Below are positions 25,604-37,521 of a stretch of DNA of 64,000 nucleotides, piece by piece. Position numbers and translations under genes: made by a program. Every line of letters starts with the position of its first letter. Positions within the stretch are counted from its first letter, which is position 1. The stretch spans positions 33,031,823 to 33,095,822 of the forward strand of contig OY735201.1 of the NCBI GenBank assembly GCA_963457665.1, given 5' to 3'. The notes under the pieces were generated by a model that saw only the letters and a list, made by a program, of their open reading frames with translations, ran no database searches and was not told the origin of the DNA. This stretch comes from Thysanoteuthis rhombus (taxonomy: Eukaryota; Mollusca; Cephalopoda; Oegopsida; Thysanoteuthidae).

Positions 25604-25710
25604 TTATCGTCAATCGTTGGACATAGACCTTCCCCAGAATCCGCCACATTTCTCTATCATGGGCGTCACGGAGCCAGTATTTTCTGAATTTGTCTAGTTC
25701 ATCTCTCCAA
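25524..25710 (-). mobile_element. RTE-like LINE 3' end, copy 6, with expanded (ATG)n tail
   Basis: The tail is a 77 bp pure (ATC)n run (25524-25600), then CTTTATCGTCAATCGTTGG, and the element stops at ATCTCTCCAA, leaving only about 110 bp of body. The long Ser, Ile and Met homopolymer frames over this run are microsatellite artefacts. Confidence 0.85.
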
Positions 25711-26839
25711 CATTTTAGCTGTGAGACATTGATTCATTTGAGGCAACTTCAAAAATGAAACTTATGCTACTCGGGCCCCTTGATGCTTTAGGCCTTCGGA
25801 CACTGCCCGGTAGCCCCGACTGCTCAGTCCGCTTCAAGTGTAAACATGGGCACATAACATTTTTGTGTTAAAGGTAACGAAGAAATCAATTATTTGCGAC
25901 AGAGATTGATACATAAATTGCTGTATGAAGAGAGTTCTTTAAGACTGCACTTAAGTCAATTACCCCAGTTGTTACTTCACAAGATACATTAAAACTAACA
26001 TTTAACACGGGGCTGACCCAAGCCTTCAATGAGCCCGTAGCAGAATTTCATTTTAAGGCCTCACTGCCTTTGGGGCTCACTGGTAGCCATAGGCTCTTGG
26101 CAGTCGTTAAGTTCACTCATACCTCGGATTGGCCCTGCTTTAGTAGACGCAGTAAATTTTTCTCGCTTACAATGAAAGGAAAAGGGCACAGAGATAAAAT
26201 TCAAGTGGAAAAAAATGTCAATAAAGAAACGTGAATCAGAAAATGAATTTAAATAGATCAAATAAATAAGTAAGGAAAGTATGGAAATCTGAGTTAAGGA
26301 AAACAAAATACGGAGAAAAATAACAAAATAAATGGAAGAGAAATAGTTCAGTCAAGTTAGATTTGGATCCTTAAATGAATACACCATTAGCGATTTTCGT
26401 ATCAAAAGCTGTATCATATCATGTAGGATAACAGAAAAAAACAAGACTTCAATGTTTGGGGAAAACGTTCAACAACACATTCAAAATTGTAGTATTTTTT
26501 GTAATTTCAATCAGTTTTTGGCTATTCAGTCAAATACGAAATCGTCTATAATGATAAAAACATTGCCACTGAAGCGCTCTAATTTCACCAATACGTAATA
26601 TATTGTATAACCTTTTGAAGATATTTCATGGTCACAAATGAAGTTTCTGTTTTCTTGATTCCAAGAGGGCGCCTGAAGTTTGCACAGCGGTCCTGGTAAT
26701 TTCACCTGACATCAGGTGATTAAAAATGATATGCAGCTCATCAAGATCAACATTGTCCTATTGGCGTGTTTTTTTCTTGGGTCCCGGTAATTTTGACAAA
26801 GTGATCCATCCAACCCGTTCTTGCTGCCTGTTACTTCCT

Positions 26840-27660
26840 CATCTCAAAAGCAGTTGATCCTCTTCTCTTGCCCTGCTTCATTCTCGATGTTGATTTTGCT
26901 GTCAAGGAGCACCTCTTCCATGAGTGTCATGTTCAAGGCAGCATGTCCTCCCAGAGTTCTTGTTACGGCTTTCCACTCACCATGTCCCATTGAATTTTTA
27001 CCAAATACTTTTTGTAATGCTCCTTCAAGTACTGATCCTGCAACCGGGTCACTGATGCTACCCCAAAATCTAATCAGAGTATTAAATCCTCTAAGTCTGG
27101 ACACAAAATTCTTCGATTTGATTAATGATCTCTATCGCTGGTCAAATGTAATGAAGGGTGTTGGTATGTCTAACTCCTTTGCTTGACCTCCTATGAAGAA
27201 AAGAACAGAATGGACGAAAGCGTAGTCAAATGGATTGAGATCGATTTGCGAAGCATCGTCATTCATTAATCGTTGATTTAGGAGGGTGGTCTTCCTTGGA
27301 AACCCGCTGCATGAACCGAGACCAGTTAGGAAACGATCATCGAGTTACTTTAAAGAATGCTGCTGACTGGTGAGTACATCGACCCTTCGAAGAGAATTGT
27401 ATTGATAAGTAAAAAAAATGACCGATTTCAATCCTGTTCTTCTCAGGAAATTCTAACTCTTTATTGGAACTTCTTTTCCCACAACTATATCCTTTATCTT
27501 CACGACTATCTCCAGTCTCTCAATCAATCTATCTTGGATAACAGAACATTCCTCTAATTCAGTGGATACACCCACCATTCCCATGCCATGGAATGTACCG
27601 TCTATCTTATGCACGAATGCTATGGTCAATGTTTTTTTGCCACCCATTGCGTGAAACAAC
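26840..27660 (-). pseudogene. Decayed N-terminal half of a large multicopy invertebrate protein family
   Basis: Read on the minus strand, 27659-27453 gives FHGMGMVGVSTE and IKDIVVGKEVPI. Then come NWSRFMQRVSKEDHPPKSTI (about 27340-27280) and, after one frameshift, IDLNPFDYAFVHSVLFFIGG, QAKELDIPTPFITFDQ, a TAG, and SRLRGFNTLIRFWGSI..VAGSVLEGALQKVFG down to 26844. From memory of the family, members run FHGMG...PNWSGFMQ...DLNPSD...P.ITFDQPL...LGGFH.LMSF.GSI...GSGL, so the order and spacing fit. Members are long, often intronless and present in many copies in cnidarian, arthropod and other invertebrate genomes. Their function is not known to me. At least one stop and one frameshift make this a pseudogene. 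The C-terminal half is missing here. Confidence 0.7.
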
Positions 27661-27924
27661 CACCAAGTGCAGTAGAGAGACTATATTCAACATCTGTCGT
27701 CCTCACATTTGTTCGTTCATATTTTGTTGTTTCTACATGCGAAATTTCAACTTTTATGCACTGTTTTCAACATCGAATGAGCAAATATGTGGAAAATTCA
27801 TGGGAAAAAAACAAAAGTAAATACTTAAATCATATTGGGCAATCCACTCACTCCACTCTTCCTCTCTCGTGTGAAAAGCTCTGCACAAAATTATGCGCCA
27901 TCTTTAACTTGTGATGGCTTAGTG

Positions 27925-28045
27925 TGTAAAACTTTACAATCTACCGGCGAAGTAACCATTTTATGGACATTTACAATCGGAGTAGTCATTTTATAGCTAC
28001 TTACAATCGTGGCAAACATTTCATAGTCAACCGGAAGACTGTTTA
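27925..28045 (-). repeat. Minisatellite of about 31-36 bp, three units
   Basis: On the minus strand the unit TATAAAATG.CTACT.CGATTGTAA recurs three times (GACTATGAAATGTTTGCC, GCTATAAAATGACTACTCC, TCCATAAAATGGTTACTTCG). It lies directly beside the tRNA-like segment at 28055-28118. It reads as a Pro-Val-Asp-Tyr-Lys-Met-x-Thr peptide repeat in one frame, but that is too short to call a gene. Confidence 0.6.
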
Positions 28046-28054
28046 ATTTAACCA

Positions 28055-28118
28055 CCACTAAATTGAACCAGTACATGTTACGTCTACAGTCCTACGCTCT
28101 ACCAACTGAGCTATCGCA
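28055..28118 (-). repeat. tRNA-Tyr-like pseudogene or SINE head T4
   Basis: The minus strand reads GCGATAGCTCAGTTGGTAGA, GCGTAGGACTGTAGAC, a diverged spacer, then TACTGGTTCAATT. The D arm and the anticodon loop with GTA match eukaryotic tRNA-Tyr, but the 3' half of the anticodon stem and the acceptor stem do not pair. It is therefore a pseudogene or a tRNA-Tyr-derived SINE. Confidence 0.55.
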
Positions 28119-29514
28119 ATGATGATGAAATTGAATCCAAAAATCTCAATTCATACTTAACGCAGTGCCCGATCATCCTCAATTATAAATAGAACCCCCT
28201 CAGCAAAACCTTTAAAAAATATTTTAATAAAAACCAAGTTTCCGGATGGTCTAATGGATTGGAAGAACCTTCTAGGAGAACTGAGTGCTGCCAAAAAAAA
28301 AAACCAAAAAAAAAAAAAAAAAAAAACGAATCCTTACCTTATTTTTTATTAACATTAGATCAAATTAGGATTAGATTTGCGGAATTAGGGCGTTTTAAAG
28401 CTTCATTTTTTCTTTTATTTTTACACAAGGAAACAAAAAAGAGATTAAATGATAAATCAAATATATGAACTAATTAATCACAAAATAAAATAATTTTTAA
28501 TCGTTGGTTATAAATGTAATGTTGGACGTATTTTTTTCAGGTGATCGATTTTTTATTTGTCTTTTTGGCAATAAATTTTCTATTCTGATACTTCGTTATT
28601 GCTTTATTTATTTTCTTAGATTTTTAGAATAATGTTATACTATAGAAATTAAAATGAACATTTTTATAGCTAAATTCTATGGCACTTTAGTATATTATTG
28701 CTTTTTAAAAAATGTTTCTTACATAATTGAGAAAATAATTCAATTTTTTATCTCTCCTATTAATACATACATATCAGAAAAAAACACTTGAAAGTAACAT
28801 TTTGCTGATAAAAATATCTCCTAACCACTATTTGAAACAAGCGACTCAATCACTGAAACAATGTCAGTAGTTTTTTTTTTTTACTGATGAAAACATCTCA
28901 ATGGGGTTAACTAGTGGCAATACAAATAAAAAGAATAGGAGAAGAAAAATAGAAACGAATAGTTCTCCTCTGCCTTTTCTTCTTCTCCTAAAATTAAATG
29001 TACTCTTCTCAGTACACACGATAATATTTTGAATAGATTTATATCTGCCACAAAGAACGCGTGAAATTTATCACAAATATTAATAATAGTTTGATAAGAG
29101 GGTTGGAAGAGAAGCAGAAAAGGAAGGTAGGTTATAAGAGGGTAAGAAGAGAGAAGAAAGAGAAGGTAGTTTAATAAGGGAGTATGAAGAGTAGGGGGAG
29201 GAAAAATAAGTAGTTTATATAGGTGGTAGGAAGATTTTTGCATATGAAACTAATCCAGGTTTGTAGAACAAAAAGATAAAAATTTGGACGGCCAACAAAA
29301 TTGAAACAAAGAAAGAATAGAATGAGAAAATACATACAAAGGGTGAGAGAATGGCAAAAGCATGAGATGAAGGATAATCTTAGTTGTCTTCATTCATAGA
29401 ATCTTCGTGGGTTCAGCTAGTTAATATTATTTCATAAATTTCGAAAATGTCAGGGTCAAAGATCCAAATTAGAGTATTGGTGTTCCAGTTTTTTATGATA
29501 CTTAGTGCGACAAG

Positions 29515-29600
29515 TACACCAGGGGGAAGAAGAGCTGCGTGGAGAGGGCTGGTCCTAGGTGCCGGCAACACGAGCAGTTCCTGAGCGCCAAGCAGGATAT
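29515..29600. other. GC-rich island in AT-rich DNA
   Basis: The sequence AGGGGGAAGAAGAGCTGCG...GGTCCTAGGTGCCGGCAACA stands out from its surroundings. A 97-codon minus-strand frame covers it (29706-29413) but shows no domain I recognise and no splice context. A fragment of an old element or processed gene is possible. Confidence 0.3.
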
Positions 29601-30149
29601 AAAATAAGCGTGCAGTGATAATCCCTAAATGTGCAGTGATCATCCTGGTCAAATGTAATCGCTCAATATCTTGTACAATTGAAAAATGTATATATCTAAG
29701 ATTCAAATGATAATACTAACCATTATTCATGGTTTTCTTTGGTGATCATAATATATTTTCAACCAGTAATAGATGCAGAATTCAATGTACGGTTGGTTCT
29801 AATAATAGTCTGAGCCAGCCACAGCCAGAACATAGGATGTGCAAATTGTGCATTGGCCATCAAAAAAAAATATCCGGCATCTGAGACAGTAGTACTAACT
29901 GAATATGAATGGAAAAGGAAAAATTAGATGATTAAACGTTAAAACAGTAAAAAAAACAAACTCTCCAATGTGGAAAAGATTTTTAAGGGAAATAAGATGA
30001 TACTATACTTTAAAGGGTGCTGAAGTTCAACTCGCCCGGTGCGCCAAGGGCCTTACGGTTGGATAGGCATACACAGAAAAAGAAAGGCCAATTGTGGCAA
30101 ACTCATTTTGATAAGTTTCCAGCTACATTCACAAGGTTAGTAATCTAGA

Positions 30150-30330
30150 GGCGTACCTGAAGGAGATGTCTCTTTGAAAATGATCCTGAGTCCCCAATGA
30201 AGAGGGCCAAAAGGCTACATAAATAGTGGCTCACTTGAGATATTTCGTCTGACAAATCTCACCAGATATTGGAGAGAGCCCTCCACGAAGCCAAATTCCT
30301 CAAAACTTCCAGCTACATCTCTGTGACAAC
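30150..30330 (+). repeat. Dispersed repeat pair F, copy 2
   Basis: This is the counterpart of 23440-23740, sharing GAGTCCC, CTACATAAATAGTGGCTCAC, AATCTCACCAGATATTGGAG and AGCCCTC. Confidence 0.45.
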
Positions 30331-30364
30331 TGTCAGATTGCTAACACCATTTTGCAACTGGGTC

Positions 30365-30366
<2 letters not shown>

Positions 30367-30427
<61 letters not shown>
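30367..30427. repeat. (GA)n microsatellite
   Basis: About 30 uninterrupted GA units. The Arg-Glu repeat frame across it is an artefact. Confidence 0.97.
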
Positions 30428-30429
<2 letters not shown>

Positions 30430-30871
30430 AATCTTGGCTTTGAAATTATGTAGTTAGTTATAAACATTTATTCAGTTTTTGATTTAACAGGAAAATTTTT
30501 TCTAAATGAGAATACATTTTATTCGATGACAACTTCGAAGAAATAAATCATCGCATGTGAATAGGTATGAATACTGTACTGTAATCAGACCAAGTTTCAC
30601 CAACGTTGATAACACACTTTAACGCGGTTTTTGTTCCTGGGTAGTTGGTATTATTTTCCAATTGCTTAAGTGTAAAAGGTATAGAAAATGTTTTTTTATT
30701 CCCTTCAAACTTTGAGACCAGGACAGTGATAGTTGTAAGTTTTTGTTTTTCTCACTTTATGCGACTAAAATACTAAAATTCATCATTCTAAAATTCGCCC
30801 GTTGTTCAATACGAAATAAGTAGATTCCATATTTTCATTCTCCTGATCACAAAAGAAAGGTTCTAATGGAA

Positions 30872-31258
30872 TAGGTATCTTCAGTTTTCTTTGAGTCTGG
30901 CTGGTTGTCTAAGTATGTATGTACCGCATGCACGGGTCACACCAAGGAGGTTGAGGGCTGAAATCTTAAACATTTTTTGTTTTGTCACCCCCCGAAGTAG
31001 GCTCCAATTAACAACGTAAGTTTATACTAAATTGACCCATCAGTTTGTGTCTAGTTGCATACACGCTAGTTTTTTTTCTTTTTCTTTTTTTTTAAATTCG
31101 GAATTTTCAGTGGTCCGACAAAAGACGAAAACAGTAACTTATTTATTAATTACTCCATTTTCGAATCTTTTTCGGATTTTTTAAATTGATCACCCCACCA
31201 CAGCATGCTGCCAAAAGACATAAGTCACATGACGGTCTCTTTTGAGTGAATAAACCGG
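30872..31258 (+). repeat. Interspersed repeat X, copy 2
   Basis: Shared landmarks: GTCTGGCTGGTTG, GGGTCACACCAA, GAGGGCTGAAA, GTGGTCCGACAAAAGACGA, AACAGTAACTTATTTATTAA, TTGATCACCCCACCACAGCA and GCTGCCAAAAGACATAAGTC. Confidence 0.72.
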
Positions 31259-31697
31259 ATTTAGATAATATATTTACATAATTTAAGAGGATTCAGATTA
31301 ATCATGGTAGTTATCGTTTGGATTTTGTGTTTTATTAAAAATTTAATTGATACTTCAACTTTATTCGCCGGCCATAACTTGCACTTGCTTGAATTTCATT
31401 GCCTAGTCCAGAATTTCCCAATGTGCGCGGCTTATCTCCCTGGGGCGCCACCAGATACTCGAAAATTTTGATAATTTCAAGCAATCGTGATTCAATTCGT
31501 TGATCAAAATTTGCCAACCTTGGAATTAACTGAGTTTTGGATATCAGTAAAATATAGATGTCTCTGCTACGTGATAAATTTCAGCGAATCCCAATTCCAT
31601 TTGCGACAACTTATCTCTGCAGAGATTGGTATTCGGCGTTGGCTGTGATAAAAAGTAAGTATCGTACCAAAATCAATGTGGAAAAAGAAACGAGTGT

Positions 31698-32240
31698 CAG
31701 TCTTCTTCTTCTTCTTCTTCTTCTTCTTCTTCTTCTTCTTCTTCTTCTTCTTCTTCTTCTTCTTCTTGTTCTTGTTCTTCTTGTTCTTCTTCTTCATCAT
31801 CATCATCATCAGTTTCTGAAGGTCCGTTGTTGGGCATAGACCTTCTCCAGGATTCGCCACACTTCTCTATCGTGGACATCGCGGAGCCAGTACTTTCTGA
31901 ATTCGTCTAGCTCGTTTCTTCATCTAATACTCTGCTGGCCTCGGTTGCGCATGTGATCTCGGGGGGATCCATGTCGTGAGTCGGGATGCCATCGGTTGTC
32001 TGCCATTCTTGCACCATAGCCAGTCCATTGCCATTTGGGTTCTATGATGTCTCGGACTCCTGTCTTCTCCCGGATGTATTGCGATGTCTTGTGATCACTC
32101 CATGCGAGGTTGAACATAATTCTTTCATGTGGACGTTACATGGTCCTCTTTTTGCAGGTCTGTCTCTTGGTTACATTCCATGTTTCAGCTCCATAAGTGA
32201 CTATTGGGAGGATGCATTGGTTGTAAACCCTTCTTTTCAG
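31698..32240 (-). mobile_element. RTE-like LINE 3' end, copy 7, longest 5' extent
   Basis: A (CTT)n run (31698-31793) with a few GTT interruptions adjoins (CAT)n (about 31794-31811), the tail of a minus-strand copy. The body reaches GACTATTGGGAGGATGCATT, then GGTTGTAAACCCTTC, about 430 bp. The ORF is interrupted by indels (LAWSDHKTSQYIREKTGVRD, KWQWTGYGARMADNRW and RDHMRNRGQQSIR are readable). The CTT array is probably a decayed and re-expanded form of the tail. Confidence 0.85.
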
Positions 32241-32417
32241 GATTAATTGAATCTTCTTGTTTTCGGAGGTTGAACTGCGTGGTTAACAACAGGCTCACCA
32301 ATCCCTCTAGTTATGATTGTTATTAAAAGAGGAAACAAATATAGACCTTTTTAATGAATTCAAATTAAACGAGTCATACTTTTTAACCTAACTAAGCTAA
32401 CACATGAACAGAATTAG

Positions 32418-32619
32418 AGACCACAACCCAAACAGTCCACATAGGTTTCTTCAGTGTTCGATTCAGTCTGGCTGGATGGCTATGGATGTGTCACGCGTAC
32501 GGGTTGCACCAATGGGGCTAGAGGGTTGAAAACGTGAAATGCTACTCCTTATCATGTATAGAAAACTTACTTTTTTAATTGCCCTCGTAATAGGTTTTTA
32601 GTGTGTGTGTGTGTGTGTA

Positions 32620-32659
<40 letters not shown>

Positions 32660-32918
32660 TGTGTATGTGTGTGCAGGAGCGTCAGTTTGCAAAGTGTGTG
32701 TACGCTAAATTAGTTCCTTAGTTTGTTTCCGACAGCATTTACGTTTTTGTTTTTTTAAAGTTCAGACTTTTTTTTTAGTAATCACTGTTCATCAAAAAGC
32801 GGGAGAAGTGACTTATTCATTGATCACTTCTTTTTCCAACTTTTTAATTGATCACCACAAACACAGCATGCTGCCAAAAGATGTTGGTCACGCAACGGTT
32901 TCTATTAAGTGACTCACC
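32418..32918 (+). repeat. Interspersed repeat X, copy 3
   Basis: The most complete uninterrupted copy: CCAAACAGTCCACATAGG, TCACGCGTACGGGTTGCAC, GGGGCTAGAGGGTTGAAAA, then a (GT)n microsatellite at about 32602-32661, then CACTGTTCATCAAAAAGC, GTGACTTATTCATTGATCAC and CACAGCATGCTGCCAAAAG. It is the reference copy for X1 and its nested insertion. Confidence 0.75.
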
Positions 32919-33496
32919 AGATATGCTGTTCAGTATTAACTTGGGACACCCTGAAAAAATCCTTCTTTCTCAAGGGCGTCGTGATTTGAAAAAGTTTGGG
33001 AGCTACTTGCCAAATCGATAATAGTAATTCTACAGGAAACTTGAATAAATATCAATGTAAAGAGAAACTCTGCAAGATATCACGAGAAATCTTTTTTTTT
33101 ATTACAAAGTAATTAAGTTATTTTTATAACAGGATTTGCGAAAACCTGTTGTTTTAAAGTGAAGAATATCTATATATTTGATAATTTGTAAAGTATTCAT
33201 TATAGCATACTGGAAAAATCGGTTGCTATCCCCCAAATACAGGCATCGTTATCAGTAAAAAATATGCTGCTTATGGTTACCAATGAATATAAGCTAAAGA
33301 ATCATTTTTTCAATAAATCGACCTAGCCAGTCAAAGCTGTCACCCCTTATTTGTTGTAAAATTGCACCATCCCAATATCTTTTCTTTATTTCGTTTGAGA
33401 CAAACGGTGATTTTCGTCAAAACTGATTAAAAGTCAGTATGATTGTGTTAAAGCACAAAGATTTTAATACCGAAAAAATATTTATACCGAAAAAAT

Positions 33497-33544
33497 ATGG
33501 GTAACAAGAGAAAATTGGACGATGATGAATCTCCAGCTAATCAG
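33497..33544 (+). CDS. Cyclin exon 1 (start codon, 16 residues)
   Basis: ATG at 33497 opens MGNKRKLDDDESPANQ, ending CAG|GTATTA in phase 0, which fits exon 2. A basic-then-acidic start is common in nuclear cyclins. The exon is small and assigned by phase and donor only, so the start is less certain than the rest. Upstream, a 21 bp A-rich phrase (ATACCGAAAAAAT) is repeated in tandem just before the ATG. Confidence 0.6.
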
Positions 33545-34274
33545 GTATTATATTACCTTAGGGAATTTTCCACTGAAGATAAAAGTGAATTATAATAATT
33601 TCTTGCAAGTTCTATGTTCTATGGTAATATGTTATATCGCATGCCCATGACAAATTCTTTCTTATTCTGTATTAGTCTTCAGCTTTAGACTAATTTGCAT
33701 TTAACTAATAGATGGATTTTAGTAACATTTGCTTTGGTTATACATAAACCCATGGCGTCAAGGCAGAATGGAAACGGTGAACGTGACGTGCCAAACGTGC
33801 ATGCTGTGCAATCTGATAAAGACGTGTTTAATTCCAGTACCGTGTTAATTTCTGATGTTTTTTCAATTACACTTATTAAAAAGAATTGTATTTTATTTTC
33901 TTCTGAGCCTATGACTTTTGGAGCCTCTCAATACTGGTTAAACACCACCATAGGTTTTTAAGTCAAAGCGAAGATTACCATTAACTTTTTAAATTCTCTT
34001 TTTTTTTTTTTCATTCCTTTCTCCTTGTGGATATGACGTAACAAATATACCATAAGAATTAAGTTGTCTTGAGGAAAGTTTTTATACTTTTTTTTTTTTT
34101 TTTTTTTTTTTTGACACTTAAGATAGAAGCTTTTTGTAGTTTCTGTGCCTAAAAATTTAAATGCAGTGTTTCTGTGTCAGGGGCGTAAGTTTTCAAATCT
34201 CGTGATTTGAATCTGTTGGTTTGGGTGTTTTTGGGGGTTGTTTTTTTTTTTTTTTTTCTCCAAATCTCTAAACG

Positions 34275-34308
<34 letters not shown>

Positions 34309-37300
34309 ATTTTTTTTTTTTTTTTTTTTTTTTTTTTGTGGTATTTTCAGTTGAAATTCTTTTTCTGACGATTACCCGAAGGCATTTGAGCCGGAAATAC
34401 TAAACGTTCGGCTGGGATGCTTTCGTATGACACTGAAATTTCTCTTGTATCTAATCTACTGAACGATTCATTCGTGAGATTCCCTTCTTTCCTCTATTAT
34501 TCTGATAACCTTGTTTGATAAGCTTCTAAAGTTGCTGATCATACATAAAATTGTCAGACATTTTGACAGGAAAAAAATCGAATGCTCAACAAGGGGAGGT
34601 TTATCTAAACTAACTGCCTACAAAATGTTTGGAGCTCGTTACTTGGACCAAAATTTGACCCTCTTTAAAAGGTCACTTTTTTATGTTATACCGGGTGTCG
34701 TCGTCAGCTATATAATATGACTAATTCTCTGTAGATAATATAAACAATCCGATTTATTCAAAACAATAGCAGTAAAGTTCGTAATTCTTGAATTTTTCAC
34801 ACCCTATGTTTAAAAACATCAACTTGTGCGCCGTATTTGACATAGCAAGTGCGGAACCAAACAATTCACAATTGTGTATTCAACACCCCACCCACCCTTT
34901 TTTTTGTTTTTGTTTTTTGTTTTTCAAGTAAACTCGTTGTTTTCGTTAAAAACAATCGACGTCATCCGGTGCCATAGAAATGCGACATTTTTGGCGCAAC
35001 AAGGGTAACACGCGCAAATATTGTTGGGGTCTGTAAACCAATATTTAAGCAATGTACCCCCCCCCCTCTCATCCGTGTACACAATGTCTTGCAAAACCTG
35101 GAAGCAATGTTCCTCTGTATTGATGCCCGTCAATATTGGTACTTTCGTTTTAAGTCTTACAGATCCGACTTCCATTTCTTGCAGAAGTCTGCAGATTACT
35201 TATCACTATGTGTGAAGCGTCGTCAGGTAAATCATGATCATGATTACATCTTGTCCCCAAATCCTACGGCAAATGCAACCGGCTCTTCAACTTTTGGAAG
35301 TGGCGTACTTCCCCAGACACCGGTTGTGATGTTACAAATGCGCCGTCGAAATCAGGGAGGTCAAGAAAACCAACACTTCAGTGATGACTATGGGTTTGAG
35401 GAATACAGAGATGACATTTTCCATTACAAATTGCGTATAGAAGAACTGCATTTGCCGTGTCAGTGCCTTAAAAATCAGCCACAGGTAACGAATATAAGAT
35501 CCATTTTAAACACGTTACAAACCCCACTTTTTAAAAAGGAAATACTGCTTCAGCAATGGAGACAATGTAATTTGTTTGCTGGTGGGTGTATATTTAGAAT
35601 CTTAAATATTCGTCGCAATATTCTTTTTCAGTAGACGCAACTTTTTTTTCTATTTATAGTCCCTAAAATTTATACAAAAAAAATCACTTTTATTATCTTT
35701 ACTTCAAAATTTAAAATTTACTCCAAATTCAAGAGTCCTCCTGAAGGCTGCTTTTCTTAGTTAAACGGAACTGCTTTAATCTTTCTGAAAAAAATATAGA
35801 AGTCTTGAATTTAATTAAGTACCTCCAAATAAAATGAATTTTCTGTTGGTCCAGGTATATCCATTGTGACAGCAGTACATCTTCGAATTTACAGTAATCT
35901 TAACTTTGAATGTCTTATTTATTCCTTAACAAGGAAATGCACATTGAAATACGTTAATTCCTTGTCGAAAACGAAAAAAAATAAGCTTGGCATAATGTAC
36001 GAGGTTGGCCCGGATAATAAATCGTAAAGTTCCACCCCTCAAACTCAACGGTAAGAATGGCGTACAAATAAAAAGATAAGAGAATTAATGAAAAACTAAA
36101 ATGTCATTGTTTTGATTAAATCAAATTTGTTCGCCATTGTTAACCTCAAATGGGCGAGTGTGAAGCTCTTCAATCGGAACTAATTTACCTACACGGTGTC
36201 CTTTTATTTATTCTTAATATCCAGCACCTGGAGATAATCATTTCATATCTTTTTGCTTTATCAACTCAATGTTTCTTTTAATCTAATCTTTATTACCTCC
36301 CTTGATAGTTGGGAATACATGGATTCATAAGATAACCGAATATTACTACAATGTATTAGAAATCCTGTTAAATTGTTTCTAGATTACTCCATTTTTCACT
36401 TGTTCAGATAAATGAATTGCTTCGCGTAATTCTTGTGAGGTGGCTGACAGAAATCCATCACAAAATGAATCTCTGCCCCGAAACCTTGTTCCTAGCTATC
36501 AATATTATTGATCGATTTCTCGCTCGAATGGTGATCATTCCAGAAAGTCTGCAGATGATTGGGTTGACATCATTGTTCATTGCTTCCAAATATGTAAGTT
36601 ACAATTTTATATCGATTCATCCAATTCGTATTAAAATCAGTACAAAAGACATCTTCCTTAATGCTTTTTGAAATTGTTTTTTATTAAAGCTTTGAGACCT
36701 TGAATAGTTAACGCTGTCAATGCTTTCCATCTTTGATTAAAGGAAGAAATGTCACCCCCACACATGAACGATCTACTCCTGTGCGTTGAAATGAGAAAAG
36801 CCCATCGCGTTATGTTGAAGAGGCTGGAGAGCATCATCTTAAAGGCCTTGTCTTTCAGTTTAGGCCACCCATCTGCATTGTATTTCGTAGAGTATTATGC
36901 TGCAGTTTGTATGGAAAAATCTGATGCTATCGATGTTGGAAAACTCAAGTAAGCAACTTATTTCTATGGTCGATTTACATAATGAAGTTATGATTCAAAA
37001 TGAACTGTTAAACAAGCAAATGCGTATTTCTATAGATTCTTGAATCAAAACTTCTGATCTAATTATACTATATGGATATAAAATAGATAGCATCCAATAA
37101 TTCCGTGATAAATCGTAATCTCAAGTATGCAAGTAATTTTTTTCTGCATAAATATATATTAATGTATATTTATTTCCTTTCGGGTTGAGAAGTCTTAAGT
37201 GGGGCACTTGTCTATGCAATACTCTGGAATGGAGCAAACTGGCGGCTGGGGAACTGTGCGAAAGTAAATATATCGCTTAATTTGGTCTTACTGATCGTTC

Positions 37301-37450
37301 AGTTCTGCGTTTCGAAGGGGCAGAACATCTGCTTCTGAGTCTGAAACGAAGATGTCGATCCTACCTCGCGGTACTGGAAGGAATATTGGGTAGGCTATAG
37401 CAAACTAAAGAGTTTTGATACAACGAAACGGCTGTGGATGACACAATTAA

Positions 37451-37521
<71 letters not shown>

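Noticed and set aside
25346..25626. Poly-Met, poly-Ser and poly-Ile frames
   Set aside because: All are readings of the (ATC)n tail of LINE copy 6.
26821..27186. 121-codon + strand frame
   Set aside because: It lies opposite the decayed N-terminal relic, which carries the recognisable motifs on the minus strand.
29413..29706. 97-codon minus-strand frame over a GC-rich patch
   Set aside because: No recognised domain, no splice sites and no homologous second copy in the window.
31558..31879. Poly-Leu, poly-Lys and poly-Glu frames
   Set aside because: These are readings of the (CTT)n and (CAT)n tail of LINE copy 7.
35089..35184. Extension of cyclin exon 2 to the left in the same open frame
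   Set aside because: A pyrimidine-rich TTTCTTGCAG acceptor at 35184 gives the phase needed by exon 1, and the upstream residues do not resemble a cyclin.
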